A stretch of 64,000 nucleotides of DNA from Afipia sp. (lineage in GTDB: Bacteria; Pseudomonadota; Alphaproteobacteria; Rhizobiales; Xanthobacteraceae): the NCBI GenBank assembly GCA_016201045.1, contig JACQDM010000002.1, positions 434,001-498,000 of the forward strand. Reading direction: 5' to 3'. Shown one piece after another: positions 44,436-52,986 of this stretch (its first letter is position 1; every line of letters starts with the position of its first letter). The translations under genes were made by a program, and so were the position numbers. Below the pieces are notes generated by a model. It searched no databases. It saw only the letters and a list, made by a program, of their open reading frames with translations, and was not told where the DNA came from.

Positions 44436-46354
44436 AGCGCTTTCTGCACGGACTGACGCTCCTGACCTGGCGCAATTTTCTGATCGCGCTGTATGACGCG
44501 CTGGCAACGGCCGCCGCCGTGATTGCCAGTTTCTATCTTCGCTTCGAGAGCGCGGGATTCATGGAGCGGCTGCCGCTGCTGCTGCGGATCTTGCCGTATT
44601 TCATCCTGCTCAGTGTCGTCGTCTGTTACGTCTTCAGGTTAACGGTGACGAAATGGCGCTTCATTTCGCTGCCCGATCTGCTCAACATCGTGAAGGCTGC
44701 GACGGTTCTTGCGCTGGCGCTGACCGTGCTCGATTACATTTTCATCGCGCCGAACATGTATGGCACGTTCTTCTTCGGCAAGACCACGATCATCATCTAC
44801 TGGTTTCTGGAAATCTTCGCGCTTGGCGCGGCGCGGCTCGCCTACCGCTACTTCCGCTATTCCCGCACGCTCAATCAGGCGCGCAGCCAGCACGCAGCGC
44901 CGACCGTCCTTGTCGGACGCGCGGCGGACGCCGAAGTATTTTTGCGCAGCGTCGAAAGCGGCGCTGTGAAACGGATGTGGCCGGTCGGCGTGTTGTCGCC
45001 GTCGCTGTCGGATCGCGGCCAGTCGATCCGAGGCATTCCGGTGCTCGGCGGCATCGACGATCTCGCCGACATCGTGGCCGACTTCGAGCGGCGCGAACAA
45101 CCGATCCAGCGCCTCGTGATGATGCCGTCCGCGTTCGAGGCGGATGCGTCGCCGGAATCGGTGCTCACGCGCGCGCGCAAACTCGGCCTCACTGTCAGCC
45201 GCCTGCCGTCGCTGGAAGACGGCGGCGAAACGCCGCGTCTTCAGCCGGTCGCGGTCGAGGATTTGCTGCTGCGTCCGAGCGTGAAGATCGACTACCGGCG
45301 GCTTGAGACTTTCGTGAAGGGCAAGTCGGTCGTCGTCACCGGCGGCGGCGGCTCCATCGGTTCGGAAATCTGCGAGCGCGCACTGACCTTCGGCGCGGCC
45401 CGGCTTCTGATCGTCGAGAATGCCGAGCCCGCGCTGCACGCCATAACCGAAAGCCTTGCAGCGAAATTCCCCGATGCCGCCATCGACGGGCGCATCGCCG
45501 ACATCCGCGACCGCGAGCGCATCGTTCATCTGATGACGGAATTCAAGCCGGACATCGTGTTCCACGCGGCGGCGCTCAAGCATGTTCCGATTCTGGAGCG
45601 CGACTGGAGCGAAGGCGTTAAGACCAACATTTTCGGCTCGGTGAATGTCGCGGATGCGGCTGCTGCGTCCGGCGCAGAAGCGATGGTGATGATCTCGACC
45701 GACAAGGCCATCGAGCCGGTGTCGATGCTCGGCCTCACCAAACGCTTTGCCGAAATGTATTGTCAGGCGCTCGACCGCGATCTGCTCAAGCGCGCGCAGG
45801 GCAAAACGCCGATGCGGCTGATCTCGGTGCGCTTCGGCAATGTGCTGGCCTCCAACGGCTCCGTCGTGCCGAAGTTCAAGGCGCAGATCGAGGCGGGCGG
45901 CCCCGTCACCGTGACGCATCCGGACATGGTGCGTTATTTCATGACCATTCGCGAAGCCTGCGATCTCGTCATTACATCGGCGACGCATGCGTTGACGCCG
46001 CAGCGGCCGGACGTGTCGGTCTATGTTCTCAACATGGGTCAGCCGGTGAAGATCGTCGATCTTGCCGAACGCATCATCCGCCTGTCGGGATTGCAGCCGG
46101 GCTACGATATCGAGATCGTGTTCACCGGCGTGCGGCCGGGCGAGCGGCTCAATGAGATTCTGTTCGCGCATGAAGAGCCGACATCCGACATCGGCATCGC
46201 CGGCATTGTCGCTGCGCGTCCGAACGAGCCGCCGCTCGACACTCTAAAGGGCTGGCTGGCAACGCTGGACAAGGCGGTTGCGGGCGAGCAGCGCGGCGTG
46301 ATCGTTGCTGTGCTGAAAGAAGCAATCCCGGAGTTCAAGGCCGGCGCGGCTTAG
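44432..46354 (+). CDS. CapD/WbpM-type nucleoside-diphosphate-sugar 4,6-dehydratase
   Basis: About 640 residues. Four N-terminal membrane helices lead to a first Rossmann domain (TVLVGRAADAEVFL) and a second, catalytic SDR domain (VVTGGGGSIGSEICERALTFGAARLL, MVMISTDKAIEPVSMLGLTKRFAE, VRFGNVLASNGSVVPKF). The MLGLTK pattern replaces the YxxxK tyrosine with methionine, as in WbpM. It should make UDP-4-keto-6-deoxy-GlcNAc. The ATG at 44432 overlaps the previous stop (ATGA); an ATG at 44420 is also possible. Its stop overlaps that of the next, convergent gene by 2 bases. Confidence 0.92.
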   Translation: MKRFLHGLTLLTWRNFLIALYDALATAAAVIASFYLRFESAGFMERLPLLLRILPYFILLSVVVCYVFRLTVTKWRFISLPDLLNIVKAATVLALALTVLDYIFIAPNMYGTFFFGKTTIIIYWFLEIFALGAARLAYRYFRYSRTLNQARSQHAAPTVLVGRAADAEVFLRSVESGAVKRMWPVGVLSPSLSDRGQSIRGIPVLGGIDDLADIVADFERREQPIQRLVMMPSAFEADASPESVLTRARKLGLTVSRLPSLEDGGETPRLQPVAVEDLLLRPSVKIDYRRLETFVKGKSVVVTGGGGSIGSEICERALTFGAARLLIVENAEPALHAITESLAAKFPDAAIDGRIADIRDRERIVHLMTEFKPDIVFHAAALKHVPILERDWSEGVKTNIFGSVNVADAAAASGAEAMVMISTDKAIEPVSMLGLTKRFAEMYCQALDRDLLKRAQGKTPMRLISVRFGNVLASNGSVVPKFKAQIEAGGPVTVTHPDMVRYFMTIREACDLVITSATHALTPQRPDVSVYVLNMGQPVKIVDLAERIIRLSGLQPGYDIEIVFTGVRPGERLNEILFAHEEPTSDIGIAGIVAARPNEPPLDTLKGWLATLDKAVAGEQRGVIVAVLKEAIPEFKAGAA

Positions 46355-47370
46355 GATTTTGCGCGAGGACGCGAAAAGCGTATCAGCACCAGCGTCACCA
46401 TGATGCAGCCGAGGGCGAGCGCGGTGGCGTCGGTCGTCGCGGATTGCGTGTAGACCGTGATTGCGGCGAGAATCGCCAGCGCGATGTTGAGCGCGAACAC
46501 TTCGGTCACCACGCGCATCACGGTGAAGCCGTTGTCGGTCGCGCGTTGATAGAAGTGACTGCGGTGAGCGATCCAGACTTCCTCGCCGTTGCCGAGACGC
46601 CGGAACAGCGTGATCGTTGCGTCGGCAAGGTAGTAGAGCGGCAGCAGCAACGCTGCGGCGAGATGACCGCCGCCCGCCAGTTGCAGAAGGCACCATCCGG
46701 CGAGAAGCCCGATGGGCAGGCTGCCGACATCGCCGAGAAACAGTTTTGCCACCGGACGGTTGAACGGCGCGAAGCCGATCATCGCGCCGCCGAGCGCCAC
46801 CGCGATCATTGTCGCATTGCCCTGAAGATATCCCGAGAGGCCAAGCAGCGACAGGCATGCCGCGATGGGAACGATTTCCGCGACCGTCATCCAGTCGAGC
46901 CCGTCCATGAAGTTGACGAGGTTGACGAACCATAGTCCTGCGATGAGCAGCAGTGCACGCTCGCCCCAGAACGGCAGGAAGCCGAAGAGCTGAAATCCTT
47001 TCGGCAATGATGCGAGCACGACACCGACCGCAATGGCCTGCAGCAGAAGACGCGGCACAACGGGGATCGGCCGCAGATCGTCGATTGCGCCGACGCCCGC
47101 GATAAATACGGTCGCCGCGAACATCATCAGCAGTCCCGCATCGATACGAAACCCGGTGAACTGACTAGACGACATGACAGCTGCGATCGCCGCCGCGATC
47201 ACGGCAACGCCGCCGCCCTGCGGCGTTGGAATTTTGTGCGACGAGCGCGCGTTCGGCCTCGCCAGCGCATACTTGGCGAGCAGCGGGCGCAGCAGCACGA
47301 TCAGCAGCGCGCAGAGGATTGCCGCGGCGAGCGATGTTACGAGAAATGAGAGAGGCGTCATCGGGCGCAT
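46351..47370 (-). CDS. undecaprenyl-phosphate sugar-1-phosphate transferase (WecA/WbpL-like, GT4)
   Basis: About 339 residues, polytopic. The MraY/WecA family motifs are PQGGGVAVI, NLVNFMDGLDWM, FLGDVGSLPIGLLAG and EVWIAHRSHFYQRATDNGF, the last being the cytoplasmic HxHxxQR-like loop. The enzyme puts the first sugar phosphate of a polysaccharide repeat on undecaprenyl phosphate. Starts at 47370 and 47361 are both possible. With the WbpM-type dehydratase just before it, a FucNAc/QuiNAc-type first sugar is likely, as for WbpL. Confidence 0.9.
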   Translation of the reverse strand: MRPMTPLSFLVTSLAAAILCALLIVLLRPLLAKYALARPNARSSHKIPTPQGGGVAVIAAAIAAVMSSSQFTGFRIDAGLLMMFAATVFIAGVGAIDDLRPIPVVPRLLLQAIAVGVVLASLPKGFQLFGFLPFWGERALLLIAGLWFVNLVNFMDGLDWMTVAEIVPIAACLSLLGLSGYLQGNATMIAVALGGAMIGFAPFNRPVAKLFLGDVGSLPIGLLAGWCLLQLAGGGHLAAALLLPLYYLADATITLFRRLGNGEEVWIAHRSHFYQRATDNGFTVMRVVTEVFALNIALAILAAITVYTQSATTDATALALGCIMVTLVLIRFSRPRAKS

Positions 47371-47377
47371 GATAACA

Positions 47378-48226
47378 TCATTGCTTGATGCCGGCCGCGC
47401 ACCAGAACGGCGTGCTTTCCGAGAAACGGATGTCGGCAAACCCCGCCGCGCTCAGCATGTCGTCGATCTGCTTGCGCGAAAAGCGCTGTTCGAGCCGGGT
47501 ACAGAAGCGGTCATAGGCATCGGTTCGCATGACGTAGAAATCGCGGTCCTTGTAATATTCCAGCGGCAGCGCGCTTGCGGAGAATCCGAGTTTTTCCACG
47601 AGTCCCGCCAGCCGGGCGAGCGGCCAGTAAACCGTCACGGCAATAATCTGGCTGATCCACAGCCGCGGCGTCTCGGGCAGCGCGGAAATGACGATACGAA
47701 ACACGTTGCTCAGCTTCCACAACGCCCGATACCACGCCGGGCGGTTGTCGAGCGCATAATAGAGGTAGATCAGAAACGGGGCACCGGGTTTGAGCTTTGC
47801 GGCCACGGCTTTAATCGCCGCTTGCGTGTCGGGAACGTGGTGCAGCACGCCGAGCGAGAACGCGAAATCGAGCGAGCGATCCGCAACCGGGATCTCGCCG
47901 ACGCTGGCACGATGGAACGTCACATTGTTGGCACCGGCCAGATTTTGCCGTGCGACGGCGAGGGCGGCTTCGCTGGCGTCCAACAGGTGCAGATGGCCGA
48001 CGCGCGGCGCAACAAGAACCGACCAGCGGCCTGAGCCGCAGCCGACATCCATGCCGACGCTGTCGGCCTTGAGCCGATCCCACGGAAAAATCGAAAAATA
48101 GTCGTTGAATATCTTCTGACGGTCGGCGTCCGACAATTCCCGCTCACCCTGGCGGAAGGTGGACCACTCGTGCCCGAATCCGGCGGCGACGGCCGTGTCG
48201 ATATTCCGGGAAAGGGGATCGTTCAT
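47378..48226 (-). CDS. class I SAM-dependent methyltransferase
   Basis: 282 residues. The SAM-binding motif VGMDVGCGSGRWSVLVAP near residue 58 and the following HLLDASEAALAVARQNL and LDFAFSLGVLHHVPDT are clear. The C-terminal half (LIYLYYALDNRPAWYRALWKLSNVFR) is hydrophobic and may sit at the membrane. Such enzymes in surface glycan clusters methylate sugars or lipids; the substrate is unknown. It lies 7 bases or a little more before the WecA-like gene and is probably cotranscribed with it. Confidence 0.85.
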   Translation of the reverse strand: MNDPLSRNIDTAVAAGFGHEWSTFRQGERELSDADRQKIFNDYFSIFPWDRLKADSVGMDVGCGSGRWSVLVAPRVGHLHLLDASEAALAVARQNLAGANNVTFHRASVGEIPVADRSLDFAFSLGVLHHVPDTQAAIKAVAAKLKPGAPFLIYLYYALDNRPAWYRALWKLSNVFRIVISALPETPRLWISQIIAVTVYWPLARLAGLVEKLGFSASALPLEYYKDRDFYVMRTDAYDRFCTRLEQRFSRKQIDDMLSAAGFADIRFSESTPFWCAAGIKQ

Positions 48227-48527
48227 GGCATTGTTCAGGCGGCTGCGGGAAAGATGAATGAACGATCCGATGGCGCGGAGTGCGCTGTTTTGCTGTGCAG
48301 CACACTCTATGGGACGCGGTCAGGGCAGGGCGTTCTTCTAACGCGTGTGTGCTGTCGCAGCAATCGGCGGAGCGGCATTTCGTCTCTGCCCCGACGGGCA
48401 TCCACCCAGATCTCGTTGCCGGATATTCATCGAGCTTCTTTTATAGTGCCGCAGCTAGCGCCCTCACTGAGGGTAAACTAGGATTGCCTTAGAGCACGGC
48501 GAAGTTGCTCGGAGAATGGAGATTCAG
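48227..48527. other. intergenic region, no gene seen
   Basis: 301 bases between divergent genes. Reading frames are open but short, without a good start. A small inverted match CCCTCA/TGAGGG lies at 48461-48473, upstream of the repeat protein. No clear promoter was identified. Confidence 0.35.
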
Positions 48528-48920
48528 ATGCGGCCGATTTTCGGACTGTTCATTGCCTTGATGTTTGTATTCGTAAGCGCGCCGCCGGCGTCGTCGATGC
48601 CGCAGGATCAGGTGGGCGGTTTCTCGGCCGTCACGCCTGTTCAGTACAACAGTTCATGCGGCAGCTGGCAGCAACAGTGCGCCGGACTTTATGGATGGCG
48701 AACCCAGCGCTGGCAGGAGTGCATGGGCCAGCCGCTGGCGCAGGAAGCCTGCGGCGGTTATGGCGGCGGTGGCGGCTACGGAGGCGGCGGCTATTACCAG
48801 CGCAACAGCAGCTGCGGCAGCTGGCAACAGCAATGTTCCAATCTCTACGGCTACCGCACCTACAACTTCAACGCCTGCATGAATCAGCCGAAGGCTCGCG
48901 CGGCCTGCGGAGGCTACTGA
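48528..48920 (+). CDS. exported repeat protein with two 38-residue Cys4 modules
   Basis: 130 residues from the ATG at 48528, with GGAG 5-6 bases upstream (an ATG at 48516 is less well placed). A signal peptide (FGLFIALMFVFVSAPPASS) precedes two near-identical 38-residue modules, encoded at 48648-48761 and 48804-48917. Each starts NSSCGSWQQQC, continues LYG(W/Y)RT, then ECMGQP or ACMNQP, and ends ACGGY, with four cysteines at identical spacing. A Gly/Tyr linker of 14 residues joins them. Two disulfides per module are likely. I do not know the family or the role; the location in a polysaccharide cluster suggests the envelope. Confidence 0.72.
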   Translation: MRPIFGLFIALMFVFVSAPPASSMPQDQVGGFSAVTPVQYNSSCGSWQQQCAGLYGWRTQRWQECMGQPLAQEACGGYGGGGGYGGGGYYQRNSSCGSWQQQCSNLYGYRTYNFNACMNQPKARAACGGY

Positions 48921-48921
48921 T

Positions 48922-50055
48922 CTAGCGGCCCATCATCGCGCGATTGTAAAGCGCGACGGTCTGGAGGCCGACGCTTCGCGCCGACATTTTGTCGACAGCA
49001 AGAGCACGTGCGGCAGCGCCCAGGCGCTGCCGTAATTCTTTCGACGCAGCCAATCTCGCGATTGCATCTGCCAGCGCCTCGGGCGCTTCGACCGGAACGA
49101 GCAGTCCGGTCTGTCCATCGACGGCGATCTCGCGGCATCCGGGCGCGTCGGCCGCAATGAGGGGGCGCCCGCAGGCGGCGGCTTCGAGGAGAGCCTTTGG
49201 CAGACCTTCGCGATGCGACGGGAGAGCCGCGATATGCGACCGCTTCCAGAGCGCGGTGATGTCCGGCAGATGGCCGAGCCAAGAGATGCCGGGCTCCCGA
49301 TTCCAAGACTGGGCTTCGGCATGTGTGACCGACGCAGGGTTTGCCGGATCCGGCTCGCCCGCGATCAAGAGATCGACCGCAACATTTCGCCCGCGCAGAA
49401 TTCGATGCGCGGCAACGAGCGCGCGGATTCCCTTCTCGGTCAGAAGGCGTCCGGCAAAACCCACCGTTACTGCGCCGTCCGGCTCGGGCAACGGCTGCAA
49501 CGCATCCGTATCGACGCCCGAACCCGGAATCAGCGAAATCCGCTGTGCATCGATGCCGATGTTTTCGAGTGCTGCGCGGTCGTCGGGATTTTGAACCAGT
49601 GTAAATGACTTGTCGCGGTTGAGCAGAAATCGCAGCACGATGGAAATCGCAAAACGCAAAACACGCGCGCGCATCGAAGATCCGGTAAACGTGTAACCAA
49701 GCCCCGTCATCGCATTGATCTGCGGGATTGAATTACCCAGCGCCGCAAGCCCGCCGGCGACGCTGATCTGCAAGCCGACATGGTGGATGATATCTGGCTT
49801 CAAGGCCTGCTCGATGGTGCGCAGCGCGGCGATCGTGGACATCATCGCCAGCGGCGACAGGCCGCGCCGGAACGGAATCGGATGCAGCGTGAATCCTTCC
49901 GCACGGATCGCATCGGCCTTGTCCTCAACATGCGTTGCGACGTGTACGCCAAACCCGGCATCGCGTGCGGCCCGCGCCATCGGCAGGCGATTGCTGAGGA
50001 AGACCCAGTCATGGGTCGTGACGTAGAGTATTGTCTTGGGGGCGCCGCTACTCAT
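48922..50055 (-). CDS. glycosyltransferase family 4
   Basis: 377 residues from the ATG at 50055. GT-B fold: N-terminal half with NAMTGLGYTFTGSS, C-terminal half with VGFAGRLLTEKGIRALV and the retaining EX7E region SHREGLPKALLEAAACGRPLIAADAPGCREI. It resembles N,N'-diacetylbacillosaminyl transferases such as PglA and WbpJ-like enzymes that add the second sugar of a repeat. The frame is open to 50130 but the extra residues lack support. It ends right beside the stop of the repeat protein. Confidence 0.9.
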   Translation of the reverse strand: MSSGAPKTILYVTTHDWVFLSNRLPMARAARDAGFGVHVATHVEDKADAIRAEGFTLHPIPFRRGLSPLAMMSTIAALRTIEQALKPDIIHHVGLQISVAGGLAALGNSIPQINAMTGLGYTFTGSSMRARVLRFAISIVLRFLLNRDKSFTLVQNPDDRAALENIGIDAQRISLIPGSGVDTDALQPLPEPDGAVTVGFAGRLLTEKGIRALVAAHRILRGRNVAVDLLIAGEPDPANPASVTHAEAQSWNREPGISWLGHLPDITALWKRSHIAALPSHREGLPKALLEAAACGRPLIAADAPGCREIAVDGQTGLLVPVEAPEALADAIARLAASKELRQRLGAAARALAVDKMSARSVGLQTVALYNRAMMGR

Positions 50056-50185
50056 TGCGCATCGACCGCATATCGCCGTCGCGCGGCCGGTAAAACCATC
50101 CGGTTGCGCGCGCCACATCCGGCCAAACAATGGGCAATGGCGCGCATTGCGCGGCGTGGCCTTTCAAAGCTAGAAATTACGGGTG

Positions 50186-50581
50186 ATGACAGCAACAACT
50201 TGTATCCGCGTGTTCGTGATTGGCTGCGCCATGCTCGTTTCGGGCTGCAGCATCTCTTTCGATCGGTCCGAGCCCATATCAAAGCCGGTTGTCGATCCCG
50301 CGCAACAGAAGAATATCGATCTGCAGGTTCTCAAGATCGTCGAGACGATGAAGGGCTCAACGGCAGTTTCGCTGTCTGACATCGGTCCCAATCAGGCTCA
50401 ATCGGGGCCGGCGCTCCTGGCGCAATGCGCACGCGTTACCTTTCCATCGAGGACGCTCTACTACACGTTTTTCGTCAGAGACGAGAAGGTCTCCGACTGG
50501 CGTCCGGCGGTTCTCAACGACGACTGCGAGACGCGCATTTATCTTCCGAGAAAACTGGGCAGTTCATCCTCGATTTACTGA
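50186..50581 (+). CDS. small lipoprotein, unknown
   Basis: 131 residues from the ATG at 50186 (a GTG at 50183 is adjacent). The signal ends in the lipobox MLVSGCSI, so Cys20 or so should be lipid-modified. The mature part includes DPAQQKNIDLQVLKIVETMKGSTAVSLSDIGPNQAQSGPALLAQCARVT and a cysteine pair. I recognise no domain. It is divergent from the glycosyltransferase and convergent with the next gene. Confidence 0.66.
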   Translation: MTATTCIRVFVIGCAMLVSGCSISFDRSEPISKPVVDPAQQKNIDLQVLKIVETMKGSTAVSLSDIGPNQAQSGPALLAQCARVTFPSRTLYYTFFVRDEKVSDWRPAVLNDDCETRIYLPRKLGSSSSIY

Positions 50582-50599
50582 TGCGCGTTTTGCGTTTCT

Positions 50600-50911
50600 T
50601 CAAGGAGAGGTCTTGCCCGCAAGCGCGTCGATATAGGGCCGGTATTTGTTCGAGAGCTTGGCCAGCGCGCTGATGATTTTCGCCTTCTTCTCGGGTGGCA
50701 AATCCGGCTCATCCGCCAGCTTGTAGAGCTTTTCCTCCGCCGATTTCCAGAATGCGCGGCCGCCCTGAACGGTGTCGATCCCCAGGGCGTCGATGGCCAT
50801 CGAAACCGATGCCGTGATGACGAACAGCACCGCGACGGCCACGATGCAAACCTTGATGAGAAACGCAAAAATCCCGGAACTGGGCTTTCCCTGATTCTGA
50901 ATTTCACCCAT
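50600..50911 (-). CDS. small membrane protein, unknown
   Basis: 103 residues from the ATG at 50911, which has GAGG upstream; an in-frame ATG at 50935 is an alternative. One membrane segment (IFAFLIKVCIVAVAVLFVITASVSMA) is followed by a charged helical tail (AFWKSAEEKLYKLADEPDLPPEKKAKIISALAKLSNKYRPYIDAL). No family is recognised. It lies 180 bases before the divergent rfbF. Confidence 0.62.
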   Translation of the reverse strand: MGEIQNQGKPSSGIFAFLIKVCIVAVAVLFVITASVSMAIDALGIDTVQGGRAFWKSAEEKLYKLADEPDLPPEKKAKIISALAKLSNKYRPYIDALAGKTSP

Positions 50912-51093
50912 TTTGGCCTCAAATTGACTATGCACAACAAAGCGCCTCGAATATGAATTGGCACGTTAAGCCAATCACTTGCAAGGCCAGCCCGTAAGAA
51001 ATGGACGTCTAGCCGCTCGCCTCGACGCCACGCATCAGGTGCGGCGAATTGCGCCGAACGGGACGCGGCAAAACCTGTAATCGGAATCGGATA

Positions 51094-51864
51094 ATGAAAG
51101 TCGTTATTTTGGCCGGCGGCATGGGCACCCGGCTTGCGGAGGAAACCTCGGTGCGTCCGAAACCGATGGTGGAAGTCGGCGGCCGTCCGATCCTCTGGCA
51201 CATCATGAAAATCTACAGCCATTACGGCTTCAACGACTTCATCATTTGCCTTGGCTACAAGGGCTACATGATCAAGGAGTATTTCGCCAACTACTTCCTT
51301 CACATGACCGACGTGACGTTCCACATCGCCGAGAACCGGATGGAAGTTCATCGCGAAACTGCCGAGCCCTGGCGGGTGACGCTGGTCGATACCGGCGACG
51401 AGACCATGACCGGCGGGCGCCTCAAGCGCGTGATCCCTTATGTGAAGGACGACGAGGTGTTCGGCCTGACCTATGGCGACGGCGTCGCCAATCTCGACAT
51501 GGCCACGCAGCTCGCATTCCACAAAAAGCACGGCCGCAAGGCGACGGTGACGGCGGTGCGGCCGGCCAAGCGGTTCGGCGCAATCTCGATCGAAGGCGAC
51601 CGTGTCACCAGCTTTCAGGAAAAGCCCTCCGACGACGGCGGCTGGATCAACGGCGGTTTCTTCCTGCTCTCGCCATCCGTCGCGGGTCTTATCGGCGATG
51701 ACAAAACGATCTGGGAGCGCGAGCCGATGGAGGCACTCGCCAAGCAGGATCAGCTCCGCGCCTATGTCCATCACGGCTTCTGGCATCCGATGGACACCAT
51801 CCGCGACCGCGCGTTTCTCGAAGAGCGGTGGGCGAGCGGATCCGCAGATTGGAAAGTGTGGTGA
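51094..51864 (+). CDS. rfbF: glucose-1-phosphate cytidylyltransferase
   Basis: 256 residues. The nucleotidyltransferase signature is ILAGGMGTRLAEETSVRPKPMVEVGGRPILWHIM, with EKP downstream (SFQEKPSDDGGWINGGFF). The ETSVRPKP form is that of RfbF, which makes CDP-glucose from CTP and glucose-1-phosphate. The ATG at 51094 begins directly with MKVVILAGG; an upstream open stretch to 51049 is rejected. It overlaps rfbG by 4 bases (GTGA). Confidence 0.95.
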   Translation: MKVVILAGGMGTRLAEETSVRPKPMVEVGGRPILWHIMKIYSHYGFNDFIICLGYKGYMIKEYFANYFLHMTDVTFHIAENRMEVHRETAEPWRVTLVDTGDETMTGGRLKRVIPYVKDDEVFGLTYGDGVANLDMATQLAFHKKHGRKATVTAVRPAKRFGAISIEGDRVTSFQEKPSDDGGWINGGFFLLSPSVAGLIGDDKTIWEREPMEALAKQDQLRAYVHHGFWHPMDTIRDRAFLEERWASGSADWKVW

Positions 51865-52940
51865 TCGATCCGGCCTTCTGGCGCGGACGGCGCGTCTTCC
51901 TCACCGGACATACCGGCTTCAAGGGTGCGTGGATGGCGCTTCTGCTGCGTTCTCTGGGCGCGGAGGTGTCCGGGTTTGCGCTGCCGCCGGATGACGAGCG
52001 CGGCGTATTCGTCAAGGCGGATGTTGCGAAGGACATCGCGCACAGGATCGGCGACATCCGCGATCTGGCCGATCTGCAGTCCGCTATTGCCGAAGCGAAG
52101 CCGGACATCGTCATTCACATGGCGGCGCAGTCGCTCGTGCGCCTATCCTACGATGAGCCAATCGAGACCTACGCGACCAACGTGATGGGCACGGTGAACC
52201 TGCTCGAAGCGGTGCGGCGCGTTCCCGGCATTCAGGCGACGATCATCGTCACCAGCGACAAATGCTATGAGAACACCGGATCGCCGGAAGGTTATCGCGA
52301 ACACGATCCGATGGGCGGGCACGACCCTTACAGCAGCAGCAAGGGCTGCGCCGAACTCGTCACCTCTGCGTATCGCAGAAGTTTCTTTCACGCCGGCGGC
52401 GCGACCGCGATTGCCAGCGCACGCGCGGGCAACGTGATCGGGGGCGGGGATTTCGCCCGCGATCGTCTGGTGCCGGACTTGATGCGCGCGTTCATGGCGG
52501 GTGAAGTCGTCCGCATCCGCAATCCGAATGCCGTGCGGCCCTGGCAGCACGTTCTCGATCCGGTGATCGGCTACCTCGTTCTCGCCGAGCGGCTTGTTGC
52601 GGATCGGCAGAAATATTCCGAAGGCTGGAATTTCGGGCCGCATCGCGAAAGTGCGCAGCCGGTCTCGGTGCTGGTCGAGAGCCTCGTGAAAAAATGGGGC
52701 GGCGGCGCGAAGTGGGAACTCGACGGCGGCCATCATCCGCATGAGGCGGCGTATCTGGGGCTCGATTGCAGCAAGGCGGAATCCAAACTCGGCTGGAAGC
52801 CGCTGATCGGCCTCGATCAGGCGCTGCAGCTGTCGGTCGACTGGTACCGGGCATTTGACAAGGGCGCGGACATGCGCGAACTGACGCTGCGGCAGATCGG
52901 CAGCGTCCTTCAACCGCGCGGGGATCGCCGCGCGTCGTGA
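51861..52940 (+). CDS. rfbG: CDP-glucose 4,6-dehydratase
   Basis: 359 residues from a GTG at 51861 overlapping the rfbF stop, with GGAAAG just upstream (a GTG at 51828 adds 11 residues). Extended SDR: FLTGHTGFKGAWMALLLRSLGAEVSG for NAD binding, VTSDKCYEN, and YSSSKGCAELV with the catalytic Tyr and Lys. The product is CDP-4-keto-6-deoxyglucose. The usual next gene for 3,6-dideoxyhexoses, rfbH, is absent; a C-methyltransferase follows instead. Confidence 0.95.
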   Translation: MIDPAFWRGRRVFLTGHTGFKGAWMALLLRSLGAEVSGFALPPDDERGVFVKADVAKDIAHRIGDIRDLADLQSAIAEAKPDIVIHMAAQSLVRLSYDEPIETYATNVMGTVNLLEAVRRVPGIQATIIVTSDKCYENTGSPEGYREHDPMGGHDPYSSSKGCAELVTSAYRRSFFHAGGATAIASARAGNVIGGGDFARDRLVPDLMRAFMAGEVVRIRNPNAVRPWQHVLDPVIGYLVLAERLVADRQKYSEGWNFGPHRESAQPVSVLVESLVKKWGGGAKWELDGGHHPHEAAYLGLDCSKAESKLGWKPLIGLDQALQLSVDWYRAFDKGADMRELTLRQIGSVLQPRGDRRAS

Positions 52941-52986
52941 TTGCGATGCGACCGCGCCGCCAGACAAGACCGGCAGGAGAGATGCG

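Noticed and set aside
44639-46171. Reverse open frame of 510 codons
   Set aside because: Shadow of the CapD/WbpM-type gene; the translation is Arg/His-rich with no domain.
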